Shown: positions 1 through 5,546 of the stretch, in pieces
Position numbering within the stretch: position 1 is the first letter of the stretch
Layout: the number at the start of each line of letters is the position of its first letter
Assembly (NCBI GenBank): GCA_946055445.1
Contig: CAMGGF010000074.1
Span: 1 to 6,637 of the forward strand
DNA length: 6,637 bases
Direction of reading: 5' to 3'
DNA from: an uncultured Ruminococcus sp.
GTDB lineage: Bacteria > Bacillota > Clostridia > Oscillospirales > Acutalibacteraceae
Notes under the pieces: generated by a model
What the model saw: the letters and a program-made list of their open reading frames with translations, nothing else
Database searches by the model: none
Told to the model about the DNA's origin: nothing
Made by a program: the position numbers and the translations under genes

Positions 1-1046
1 GCGTAGGCGACAAAACCACCTTAATCGTTGCGCCGATTTGCGCCGCGGCAGGCGTAAAAATCGCCAAAATGAGTGGGCGGGGCCTCGGGCACACAGGCGG
101 CACGATTGACAAATTAGAGAGCATTCCCGGATTTCGCGCATCGCTTTCCGAACCGGAATTCAAAACGCAGGTGCAGACAATCGGGCTTGCCGTTATGGGG
201 CAGACCGCCGATCTTGCGCCTGCCGACAAAAAACTGTATGCCCTGCGAGATGCAAGCGGCACGGTGAACAGCATACCGCTGATTGCCTCCTCGATTATGA
301 GTAAAAAACTCGCGGCGGGGGCGAAAAACATTGCGCTCGATGTCAAATGCGGCAGTGGGGCGTTTATGCAGACAGAAAGCGATGCACGCGCGCTGGCGGA
401 AGAAATGGTACGCATCGGGAAAAACTGCGGCAGAAATACTGCGGCGGTGATTACCGATATGGATACGCCTTTGGGCACGCACATCGGAAACGCCTTGGAG
501 GTCACCGAGGCGTGCGCTGTTTTGCGCGGCAAGGGCGCAAACGATTTACGGGAACTTTGTCTGACTTTGAGCGCGCATTTGATTGCAATGGCAACAAAAA
601 CCGAGTATGACAGTGCCTTTTGCACAGCAGAACGCGTTTTGCAAAGCGGCAAAGCATACGAGAAATTACAGCAAATGGTGCGCGCACAAGGCGGGGACAC
701 AGCCGTTTTAGAACAGGACACCTGCTTTTTACAAGCGGCGGTTTCCCACGAAGTCAAAGCACCGCAGAACGGCTTTATCGCCCATATGCAAACGCAAATC
801 GTCGGGGAAAGCGCGTCGATTTTGGGCGCGGGGCGCGAAACCAAAGAAAGCACACTCGACTACGCGGCAGGTATTGTTTTAGAAAAGAAAACGGGCGACT
901 TTGTAAAGCAGGGCGAAACACTCGCCACGCTGTATGCCGCAACCGATGAAAAATGCCGCGCAGGCGAACAGCGGTTTTTGGAAAGTTTGACTTTCTCGGA
1001 AACCCAACCGAAAAAAATGCCGCTTGTGCTCGGCACAGTGGAATAA
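1..1046 (+). CDS. pdp: Pyrimidine-nucleoside phosphorylase, 5'-truncated by the window edge
   Basis: The enzyme catalyses reversible phosphorolysis of uridine, deoxyuridine and thymidine to the free base plus (deoxy)ribose-1-phosphate, in cytosolic nucleoside salvage. The frame is open from base 3, so the ATG at 69 is internal: the residues before it (VGDKTTLIVAP...) match the family. By memory comparison with the roughly 433-residue B. subtilis Pdp, the first visible residue is near position 87, so about 347 residues are visible and the phosphate-binding KHSTGG segment is just off the window. The family signature SGRGLGHTGGT starts at base 72. The pyrimidine-binding Arg, Ser and Lys (E. coli TP R171, S186, K190) are at codons 246-248, 291-293 and 303-305 with exact spacing. 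The C-terminal PYNP domain (GAGRETKES, VKQGETLATLY) is intact. Bacillus/Clostridium-type Pdp is preferred over strict thymidine phosphorylase DeoA, but sequence alone does not settle substrate range. Confidence 0.95.
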   Translation, partial: VGDKTTLIVAPICAAAGVKIAKMSGRGLGHTGGTIDKLESIPGFRASLSEPEFKTQVQTIGLAVMGQTADLAPADKKLYALRDASGTVNSIPLIASSIMSKKLAAGAKNIALDVKCGSGAFMQTESDARALAEEMVRIGKNCGRNTAAVITDMDTPLGTHIGNALEVTEACAVLRGKGANDLRELCLTLSAHLIAMATKTEYDSAFCTAERVLQSGKAYEKLQQMVRAQGGDTAVLEQDTCFLQAAVSHEVKAPQNGFIAHMQTQIVGESASILGAGRETKESTLDYAAGIVLEKKTGDFVKQGETLATLYAATDEKCRAGEQRFLESLTFSETQPKKMPLVLGTVE

Positions 1047-1060
1047 ACAGCAATAGGGAC

Positions 1061-1099
1061 CCGTAAAAACAACCCCACGCATTTCTGCGTGGGGTTGTT
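1061..1099 (-). terminator. Perfect 14-bp hairpin terminator between convergent genes, best read on the minus strand
   Basis: The arms 1068-1081 and 1086-1099 are perfectly complementary over 14 bp with a TTTC loop, and the stem is GC-rich (CCCCACGC core). On the minus strand the stem is followed by a run of T (complement of 1063-1067, extending the final stem TT), the classic intrinsic-terminator layout. On the plus strand the tail is only TTCGCTTTATTG, a weaker U-tract, but the hairpin lies 21 nt after the pdp stop and could end both transcripts. For the minus-strand operon it lies about 184 nt beyond the rqcP stop. Confidence 0.85.
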
Positions 1100-1103
1100 C
1101 GCT

Positions 1104-1178
1104 TTATTGATTGTATATTGCATTTTCATCTATCGGAATTTCGCCGTTTTCCGTTTCAAATGCTTTTACTGTGTTTCA
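1104..1178 (-). pseudogene. Possible 3' remnant of a lost gene (23 codons plus stop)
   Basis: On the minus strand, 23 sense codons lead to a TAA at 1104-1106 and are bounded upstream by an in-frame TGA at 1176-1178. The peptide ends FETENGEIPIDENAIYNQ, which has the charged, varied composition and codon choice of a real protein C-terminus rather than of random AT-rich spacer. It has no start codon or ribosome binding site. It lies downstream of rqcP, where yabP, yabQ or divIC would be expected, but I recognise no homology to those proteins. The adjacent repeat (from 1180) could have arrived with the event that removed the rest. This is an inference from a short stretch and chance is a real alternative. 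Confidence 0.2.
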
Positions 1179-1179
1179 A

Positions 1180-1267
1180 TGTCATTCTGCGGCGAAGCCG
1201 AAGCATCGCACATAACACAGACTTGATTTTGCGGCAATAGAGATCCTTCGCTGTGCGCAGGATGACA
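1180..1267. repeat. 88-bp imperfect palindromic intergenic repeat (REP/MITE-like)
   Basis: The ends are a 12-bp inverted repeat with one mismatch (TGTCATTCTGCG at 1180-1191 against CGCAGGATGACA at 1256-1267). An inner pair, GAAGCATC (1200-1207) and GATCCTTC (1242-1249), matches at 7 of 8 positions. The sequence resembles the dispersed family with TGTCATTCTGAGCGAAGC-like ends that I recall from intergenic regions of many Clostridia and other bacteria. No coding capacity or target-site duplication is obvious. It begins 15 nt downstream of the rqcP stop (in transcription order), so it would form a large hairpin in the operon's 3' untranslated RNA. It could protect the 3' end or be neutral. Confidence 0.7.
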
Positions 1268-1282
1268 CCGATGGTTTACACA

Positions 1283-1522
1283 TTATATTTCCCGATACAT
1301 TTGCCCTGCGGACTCTTTGGTGGCGTACTCGGTCACTTCGAGGACTTCGTATTTTTTCACACTCGCACCGAAGGTTAATTCAATAATATCGCCGACCTTG
1401 ACATCATACGACGCACGCGCGACTTTTCCGTTGACAGACGCATGTTTGGCGTCGCAAATTTCATTTGCCACCGTGCGGCGCTTGACAATGCGCGAAACTT
1501 TTAAATATTTATCCAATCGCAT
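1283..1522 (-). CDS. rqcP: RqcP (YabO/Hsp15-like), S4-domain ribosome quality control protein
   Basis: This small cytosolic RNA-binding protein of 79 residues is nearly all S4 domain: RLDKYLKVSRIVKRRTVA at residues 2-19 is the helical RNA-binding part, and NGKVARASYDVKVGDIIEL (31-49) is the beta part. In B. subtilis, RqcP (YabO) binds the 50S subunit with RqcH and supports alanine tailing of stalled nascent chains. It is shorter than E. coli Hsp15 and lacks its basic C-terminal extension, which fits RqcP. The ATG at 1522-1520 has the Shine-Dalgarno AGGAG (1533-1529) at a 6-nt spacing. It follows hup by 65 nt that contain an intrinsic terminator, so its expression probably depends on readthrough. 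The mazG-hup-rqcP order supports the call. The usual next genes yabP, yabQ and divIC are not here. Confidence 0.92.
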   Translation of the reverse strand: MRLDKYLKVSRIVKRRTVANEICDAKHASVNGKVARASYDVKVGDIIELTFGASVKKYEVLEVTEYATKESAGQMYREI

Positions 1523-1533
1523 AAAATACTCCT

Positions 1534-1569
1534 AAAAAAGAAAGGCAGAGGGAACAAAACCCCTCTGCC
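1534..1569 (-). terminator. Intrinsic terminator between hup and rqcP (possible readthrough attenuator)
   Basis: A perfect 9-bp stem (1544-1552 with 1561-1569, GGCAGAGGG/CCCTCTGCC) encloses an 8-nt loop. On the minus strand it is followed by TTTCTTTTTT (1543-1534). It starts 18 nt after the hup stop codon, and the T-tract runs directly into the AGGAG of rqcP. It is a textbook terminator for hup. Because no clear promoter fits between it and rqcP, partial termination setting a high HU to low RqcP ratio is the simplest reading. Confidence 0.85.
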
Positions 1570-1587
1570 GAAATCTTTGAAAAATGC

Positions 1588-1860
1588 TTATTTCACAGCG
1601 TCTTTCAGTGCTTTACCTGCTTTGAAAGCGGGAACCTTGGAAGCAGCGATGGTCATTGCTTCGCCGGTCTTGGGGTTGCGGCCCTGTTTTGCAGCGCGCT
1701 CACGAACTTCGAAGGTGCCGAAGCCGATGAGTTGAACTTTTTCACCTTTTTTGAGTTCTGCGGTCATTGCATCAAAAACTGCTGCGACTGCTGCGTCTGC
1801 GTCTTTCTTGGAAAGACCTGCTTTCTCTGCGACTGCTGCGATGAGTTCTGTCTTATTCAT
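1588..1860 (-). CDS. hup: HU family DNA-binding protein
   Basis: A 90-residue nucleoid protein of full family length. It forms dimers that bend and compact DNA with little sequence specificity. The N-terminal helical dimerisation part (MNKTELIAAVAEKAGLSKKDA) is followed by the HU/IHF signature at residues 46-67 (GFGTFEVRERAAKQGRNPKTGE). The arm-tip RNPKTG carries the proline (residue 63) that intercalates into DNA. The C-terminus ends in the usual VPAFKAGKALKDAV block. The ATG at 1860-1858 has a strong GGAGG (1873-1869) with 8-nt spacing. It sits between mazG and rqcP, a common clostridial arrangement not present in the B. subtilis yabN-yabO pair. A strong RBS and a dedicated downstream terminator fit an abundant protein. 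Confidence 0.97.
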   Translation of the reverse strand: MNKTELIAAVAEKAGLSKKDADAAVAAVFDAMTAELKKGEKVQLIGFGTFEVRERAAKQGRNPKTGEAMTIAASKVPAFKAGKALKDAVK

Positions 1861-1880
1861 TTTGTTTTCCTCCGTTTTTT

Positions 1881-1909
1881 GATATATCTCTAAACGGCTG
1901 TGCCGTTAA
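1881..1909 (-). promoter_or_regulatory. Candidate weak sigma-A promoter for hup
   Basis: On the minus strand TTAACG (1909-1904, 4 of 6 to TTGACA) and TATATC (1886-1881, 4 of 6 to TATAAT) are 17 bp apart, just upstream of hup and overlapping the end of mazG. Transcription would start near 1874, leaving a leader of only about 14 nt that begins at the ribosome binding site. The same stretch has a 6-bp inverted repeat (AACGGC at 1893-1898 with GCCGTT at 1902-1907, loop TGT). The matches are modest and could be chance. A separate hup promoter is biologically plausible because HU is needed in large amounts. Confidence 0.2.
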
Positions 1910-2718
1910 GATTCTGCCTTTTCTGTTGCTTTGACCTCGTCCCAAAGGGAATCCAAAATTTCAAGGGACGAATTTTCCACATCTATGCCGCACGCCTTGG
2001 CAAGCGTTTCCACCTTTGTGAAACGGGCTTGGAACTTGTCCGTCGCGGCGGTGAGGGCTTCTTCGGCGTCGATATGCAATTTGCGCGCCGCGTTGACTGC
2101 GGCAAACAGCAAATCCCCGAGTTCCTCAAAGGTGTTTTCGCAATCCCCCGCCGAAACCGCCTGTAACAGTTCTTCGGTTTCTTCGGGAATTTTTTGCAGT
2201 GCACCGTCGGGCGAGTCCCAATCAAAGCCGACCTTTGCCGCCTGACTTTGAATTTTGTCCGCCCGCATGAGCGCGGGGAGTTCCCGCGGGACGGACTGCA
2301 TTTTGTCCGTCGTGGTTTTGCGCTGTTTTTTGGCGGATTTGATTTTGTCCCAATTCACAAGCACATCGTCCGCCGACTGCACTTGTGTGTCCCCGAACAC
2401 ATGGGGGTGGCGCTCAATGAGTTTTTTGCAAACGCCGTCGGCGACATCGGAAAAATCAAACACTTGTTTTTCCGCTTCCATTTGTGCGTGGAACACGACC
2501 TGCATCAGCACATCGCCCAATTCCTCGCACAGCAGATGACTGTCCGCTTTATTGATGGCCTCAATCACTTCGTAGGTTTCCTCAATGAAATTTTTACGAA
2601 TGGATTCGTGGGTTTGTTCCCTGTCCCACGGGCAACCGTTTTCCGACCGCAGGATGCGCATAATCTCCACAAGGTCTTCTACACTGTATTTTTGTTTGAA
2701 TTGAAAGTCCTGAATCAT
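1906..2718 (-). CDS. mazG: MazG nucleoside triphosphate pyrophosphohydrolase
   Basis: MazG hydrolyses (d)NTPs to the monophosphate plus pyrophosphate and is thought to clear aberrant nucleotides; it acts in the cytosol with magnesium. The protein has 270 residues and two tandem MazG domains. The first has GCPWDREQTHESI (28-40) and the metal-binding EExxE...ExxD set (E46, E47, E50, E66, D69). The second repeats it at E179, E180, E183, E199 and D202, so both sites keep their acidic residues. RHPHVFGD (103-110) is the conserved link motif. It lacks the N-terminal tetrapyrrole-methylase-like domain of B. subtilis YabN and so resembles the E. coli form. The start ATG at 2718 has AGGA at 2735-2732, a long 13-nt spacing. 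No better in-frame start is nearby, and the flippase stop is only 22 nt upstream, so translational coupling is likely. Confidence 0.95.
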   Translation of the reverse strand: MIQDFQFKQKYSVEDLVEIMRILRSENGCPWDREQTHESIRKNFIEETYEVIEAINKADSHLLCEELGDVLMQVVFHAQMEAEKQVFDFSDVADGVCKKLIERHPHVFGDTQVQSADDVLVNWDKIKSAKKQRKTTTDKMQSVPRELPALMRADKIQSQAAKVGFDWDSPDGALQKIPEETEELLQAVSAGDCENTFEELGDLLFAAVNAARKLHIDAEEALTAATDKFQARFTKVETLAKACGIDVENSSLEILDSLWDEVKATEKAES

Positions 2719-2740
2719 TGCACAATCATCTTCCTATATT

Positions 2741-4537
2741 TTACTCTATAAATCCATATTTTGCAAGCATTTTGGCGATTTTTTCGCCTTTCGGCAGCAT
2801 ATTTATGTCATCTTTGGCAATTCCACCGACCAAAAGCATCGAAATCCCGTAAACCAACACTGCAAAAACGATTGCGACAGCGCAAGCGACAATATTCGTT
2901 ACCGAAAGCGTCCCGCGCGACCAATCAGGCAAAATGTTGGAAAACAGCCCGTAACTTGTATATGCCGCAACGCCGCATAGCGCACTGCTGATCAGCGGTT
3001 TTACAAAAACCGACATCAAATTCACCTGCACCTTTGTGGTGCGCACCAACGCAATATAGTTGTATATCACGATAATCGCATAGCAAATCACCGTGCCGAA
3101 CACCGCACCGTTAATATTAAACCGCGGCATCCCGATAAATATGTAGTTTGCAATCACCTTCGCGACCGCGCCGACAGTCAACGAGCGCAACGGCACCGAC
3201 GGTTTGCCGAGGGCTTGTAACATATTGGTCATCGGTTGGGAAAGCGAAATTAAAAATATGGTATAGCCGTATGCCGCCATAATCGGTGCGGCGATGGAAA
3301 TAGCGGAAGCGGATTTGCCCGTTTGGTACAGCATATCGAGTATCGGCGTTGCAAGCACGCCCATACCGATGCCCGCAGGCAGAGAAATCATTAAGGTAAC
3401 GCGCAAAACGGATTCAATCGAGATTTTGACAAGTTTTTTATCTTTCACCGCCCACGCCGCTGAAAGCGCGGGAATGGCGCTGACGCCCAAAGTCATCGTA
3501 ATAGACGGAATGAGGTTTTTAAAATCCAATGACATCGTGTACGCACCGTACAGGTATTTGGCAATATCTTCGTCCAAAATCTGCGAGGCGGCAAGCGCAT
3601 CGCCGTAAATGGACTTGACATAGTCGAGATTTGCCATAATCATCGTGTCCAAACGGTTTTGCACGGTGATGGAGTCAATGAGATTTGTCACGCTGAACAC
3701 AAGTGAAGAAGCCACCACGGGTACGGCAATGGAAATCAAGGTTTTGGCAATGGCAGAGCCCGAAAGCGGCTTCGGGGAGTTGACCAATTCCTCACGCGTA
3801 ATACCGTCGCCTTTGACTTTGTAGAGAATCATCATATAAATCATACCGACAACGGTGCCCGCCGTGACACCGATGGCGGCACCCGCCGCGGCATAGGGGT
3901 AAATGGCACTCATTGCCTCGGCTTCGGTGGTCACAGTTTGCCCGTACACGGGCGCGCCCGCCGCAAAGCGGGAAAGTCCGTAAGAAATGGCGATTTTCGC
4001 ACACGCAAGCCCTGCAACGACCTTGCCGACCGCCTCCCACACCTCGGACATTGCCGTAGGCGTCATATTCCGAAGACCGTTGTAGTAGCCGCGGTAAATC
4101 GACATCACACAGCAGAAGAAAATCGACGGGGTAATGGCGATAATGGACGGAATCGCCTCTAAATTCTTGGCGAGATACGCATACGGATACGCAAGCGCAA
4201 GCATTAAAACCGTGCCGACCGTACCCGTTAATAAGAACAGGCGCGCGGCGACTTTAAAAATCTGCTTGGCATCGCGAAAACGCCCCAAGGCAACCTGTTG
4301 GGAAACCATTTTGGAAACCGCCACGGGAAGCCCCGCCATAGACACGGTGTAAATCGGGATATATAAATTATACGCCGAGTCAAAACACCCGCGCCCGACC
4401 GCGCCGACCATATTGGAAATCGGGATTTTATAAAGAATCCCGATAATTTTGACAAGAATGGTTGCCGCCGCCAAAATCATGGCGCCGTTTAAGAGGGATT
4501 GGCTTTTTCGTTTTTTCTGTGCCAAAGTTTGTGTCAC
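2741..4537 (-). CDS. SpoVB/YabM-type MOP superfamily flippase (polysaccharide or lipid-linked precursor export)
   Basis: This membrane protein of about 598 residues has a run of hydrophobic segments consistent with 14 TM helices, starting at residue 17 and ending near 572. Family hallmarks are the first-helix ILVKIIGILYKIPISNMVG (27-45), YRGYYNGLRNMTPTA (148-162) and NLIPSITMTLGVSAIPALS (341-359), as in SpoVB, YabM and the MurJ-like YtgP. Such proteins flip undecaprenyl-linked precursors across the inner membrane; which lipid this one moves cannot be read from sequence. It lies just upstream of mazG, where B. subtilis has yabM. It is longer than the usual 510-550 residues, mainly through hydrophilic loops near 188-213 and 293-330. 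The start is uncertain: the GTG at 4537 abuts its purine-rich site with no spacer, while an in-frame TTG at 4525 has GGAG at 11 nt and may be the true start. The outermost start is given. Confidence 0.88.
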   Translation of the reverse strand: MTQTLAQKKRKSQSLLNGAMILAAATILVKIIGILYKIPISNMVGAVGRGCFDSAYNLYIPIYTVSMAGLPVAVSKMVSQQVALGRFRDAKQIFKVAARLFLLTGTVGTVLMLALAYPYAYLAKNLEAIPSIIAITPSIFFCCVMSIYRGYYNGLRNMTPTAMSEVWEAVGKVVAGLACAKIAISYGLSRFAAGAPVYGQTVTTEAEAMSAIYPYAAAGAAIGVTAGTVVGMIYMMILYKVKGDGITREELVNSPKPLSGSAIAKTLISIAVPVVASSLVFSVTNLIDSITVQNRLDTMIMANLDYVKSIYGDALAASQILDEDIAKYLYGAYTMSLDFKNLIPSITMTLGVSAIPALSAAWAVKDKKLVKISIESVLRVTLMISLPAGIGMGVLATPILDMLYQTGKSASAISIAAPIMAAYGYTIFLISLSQPMTNMLQALGKPSVPLRSLTVGAVAKVIANYIFIGMPRFNINGAVFGTVICYAIIVIYNYIALVRTTKVQVNLMSVFVKPLISSALCGVAAYTSYGLFSNILPDWSRGTLSVTNIVACAVAIVFAVLVYGISMLLVGGIAKDDINMLPKGEKIAKMLAKYGFIE

Positions 4538-4559
4538 TCCCTTTCGCCGTTCAAGGCGA
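4537..4559 (-). promoter_or_regulatory. Ribosome binding site of the flippase gene, with a small hairpin just upstream
   Basis: On the minus strand AAAGGGAG spans 4544-4537 and is continuous with TGA, close to the AAGGAGGTGA consensus. Its last G is the first base of the GTG candidate start, so that start has no spacer. The in-frame TTG at 4525-4523 is 11 nt away, which ribosomes accept better. A 5-bp inverted repeat (TCGCC 4544-4548 with GGCGA 4555-4559, loop of 6) ends at the first base of the purine run and might modulate access. Confidence 0.45.
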
Positions 4560-4589
4560 GATACAGAATACCATCGAATGCCGCCTGTG

Positions 4590-5531
4590 TCAATCCGGCA
4601 AACCCTGTTTTCCTAAAAATTCGCGCAACAAAGAGGTTTCGGGGATAAGCGACGGGGAAATCGGCACAAACAGCCGCAGTGCCGCCGCCAATTCCTCGGC
4701 ATCTTTTTTCTGCTCGCCCGAAAGGTCGGCGTTTTCCAACATTGCAAGGCAGGTATCGCGGAACACGCACGGTGCGCTCAAATGCACGGAATTGATTTTC
4801 ACATCGGCGCAGTCGCGGTACGGGAACAGGTATTTGTCCTCACCGTTTCGAACGCTTTCCCATAAATTGTAGGTGTTTTCCACCGAACTCGCGCGGAAAA
4901 GATAGTCACGCGTCATACGGCGCAAAAAGCGCAGATTGCGTTTGTTCAGTATGATTTTCCCCTTTTCATTGTATATGCGGGAAGAGACGCTGATATAGAT
5001 TTTTAACAGATTTTTCTGCGGCAGAGCATCGGTAATCAGTGGATTTAAGGCGTGTAAGCCCTCCACCACAACGGCGTCCTGTTCACCGAGGGTTACGGTG
5101 CGCACTTCTTCGCTTCGCTTGCCCGTGGTGAAATCGAAAATCGGCAAATCAGTTGCCGCACCCGACAAAAGCAACTGTATGGTTTCCGAAAACTTCGGCA
5201 AATCGAGCGCATACACGGTTTCAAAATCGGGCTTGCCGCTTTCATCGCGCGGGATTTTATCGCGGTTCAAATAAAAATCGTCAAGCGACACCACATAGGT
5301 CTGCATGCCGCGTGCAATACATTTTTGCGCGATTTTGTTGGCGGTGGTCGTTTTGCCCGAGGCGGAGGGCCCCGCGAGCATCACGATTTCGCGCCCGTCA
5401 TCGCCCGCAATGCGCGCGGTAATGTCGTTTAAAATATTGTCAAACCGCGTTTCACTGCGGCGTACGAGTTCTGCGGGGTCATTCGCCGCCAAATCGTTGA
5501 TATATTCTAAATAATTGTTGATATTCGACAT
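4590..5531 (-). CDS. Uridine kinase-like nucleoside kinase (P-loop, phosphoribulokinase/uridine kinase family)
   Basis: This 313-residue cytosolic protein probably phosphorylates a nucleoside with ATP or GTP; uridine is the family default but the substrate is unproven. Walker A is GPSASGKTT (54-62). SLDDFYLNRD (82-91) matches the substrate-site aspartate region of uridine kinases, VVVEGLHALNP (154-164) the Walker-B-like strand, and RFLRRMTRDYLFR (201-213) the arginine-rich lid. EDKYLFPYRDCADVKINS (231-248) is typical of the clostridial nucleoside-kinase subgroup. Larger members carry an N-terminal TGS-like region; here about 45 residues of mainly helical leader precede the P-loop instead. The ATG at 5531-5529 has AGGTGA (5541-5536) 4 nt away. 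It starts 15 nt after the hemZ stop, which indicates one transcript. Confidence 0.88.
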   Translation of the reverse strand: MSNINNYLEYINDLAANDPAELVRRSETRFDNILNDITARIAGDDGREIVMLAGPSASGKTTTANKIAQKCIARGMQTYVVSLDDFYLNRDKIPRDESGKPDFETVYALDLPKFSETIQLLLSGAATDLPIFDFTTGKRSEEVRTVTLGEQDAVVVEGLHALNPLITDALPQKNLLKIYISVSSRIYNEKGKIILNKRNLRFLRRMTRDYLFRASSVENTYNLWESVRNGEDKYLFPYRDCADVKINSVHLSAPCVFRDTCLAMLENADLSGEQKKDAEELAAALRLFVPISPSLIPETSLLREFLGKQGLPD

Positions 5532-5546
5532 ACTGTCACCTGCTTT

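Noticed and set aside
69..1046. Reading the ATG at 69 as the start of the phosphorylase
   Set aside because: Family-conserved residues precede it in frame (VGDKTT), and the start would fall inside the conserved core.
860..1129. Minus-strand open frame of 89 codons over the end of pdp and the hairpin
   Set aside because: It is the antisense shadow of pdp, translates the terminator stem, has Cys/Arg/Phe-rich composition and no family resemblance.
1180..1267. A riboswitch or small RNA in the convergent spacer
   Set aside because: The structure is a simple palindrome with no conserved riboswitch core, and it lies downstream of, not upstream of, the genes.
1100..1282. CRISPR repeats, tRNA or attachment site in the only sizeable spacer
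   Set aside because: No direct repeats, cloverleaf or duplicated core sequence was seen.
2194..2751. Plus-strand 185-codon open frame antisense to mazG
   Set aside because: MazG in the other strand is unmistakable with both metal motifs; the antisense frame is rich in Phe, His and Arg as expected of a shadow and has no ribosome binding site.
4462..4872. Plus-strand 136-codon open frame antisense to the kinase C-terminus and kinase/flippase gap
   Set aside because: It overlaps the conserved kinase end, has Ser/Arg-rich composition and no recognisable domain.
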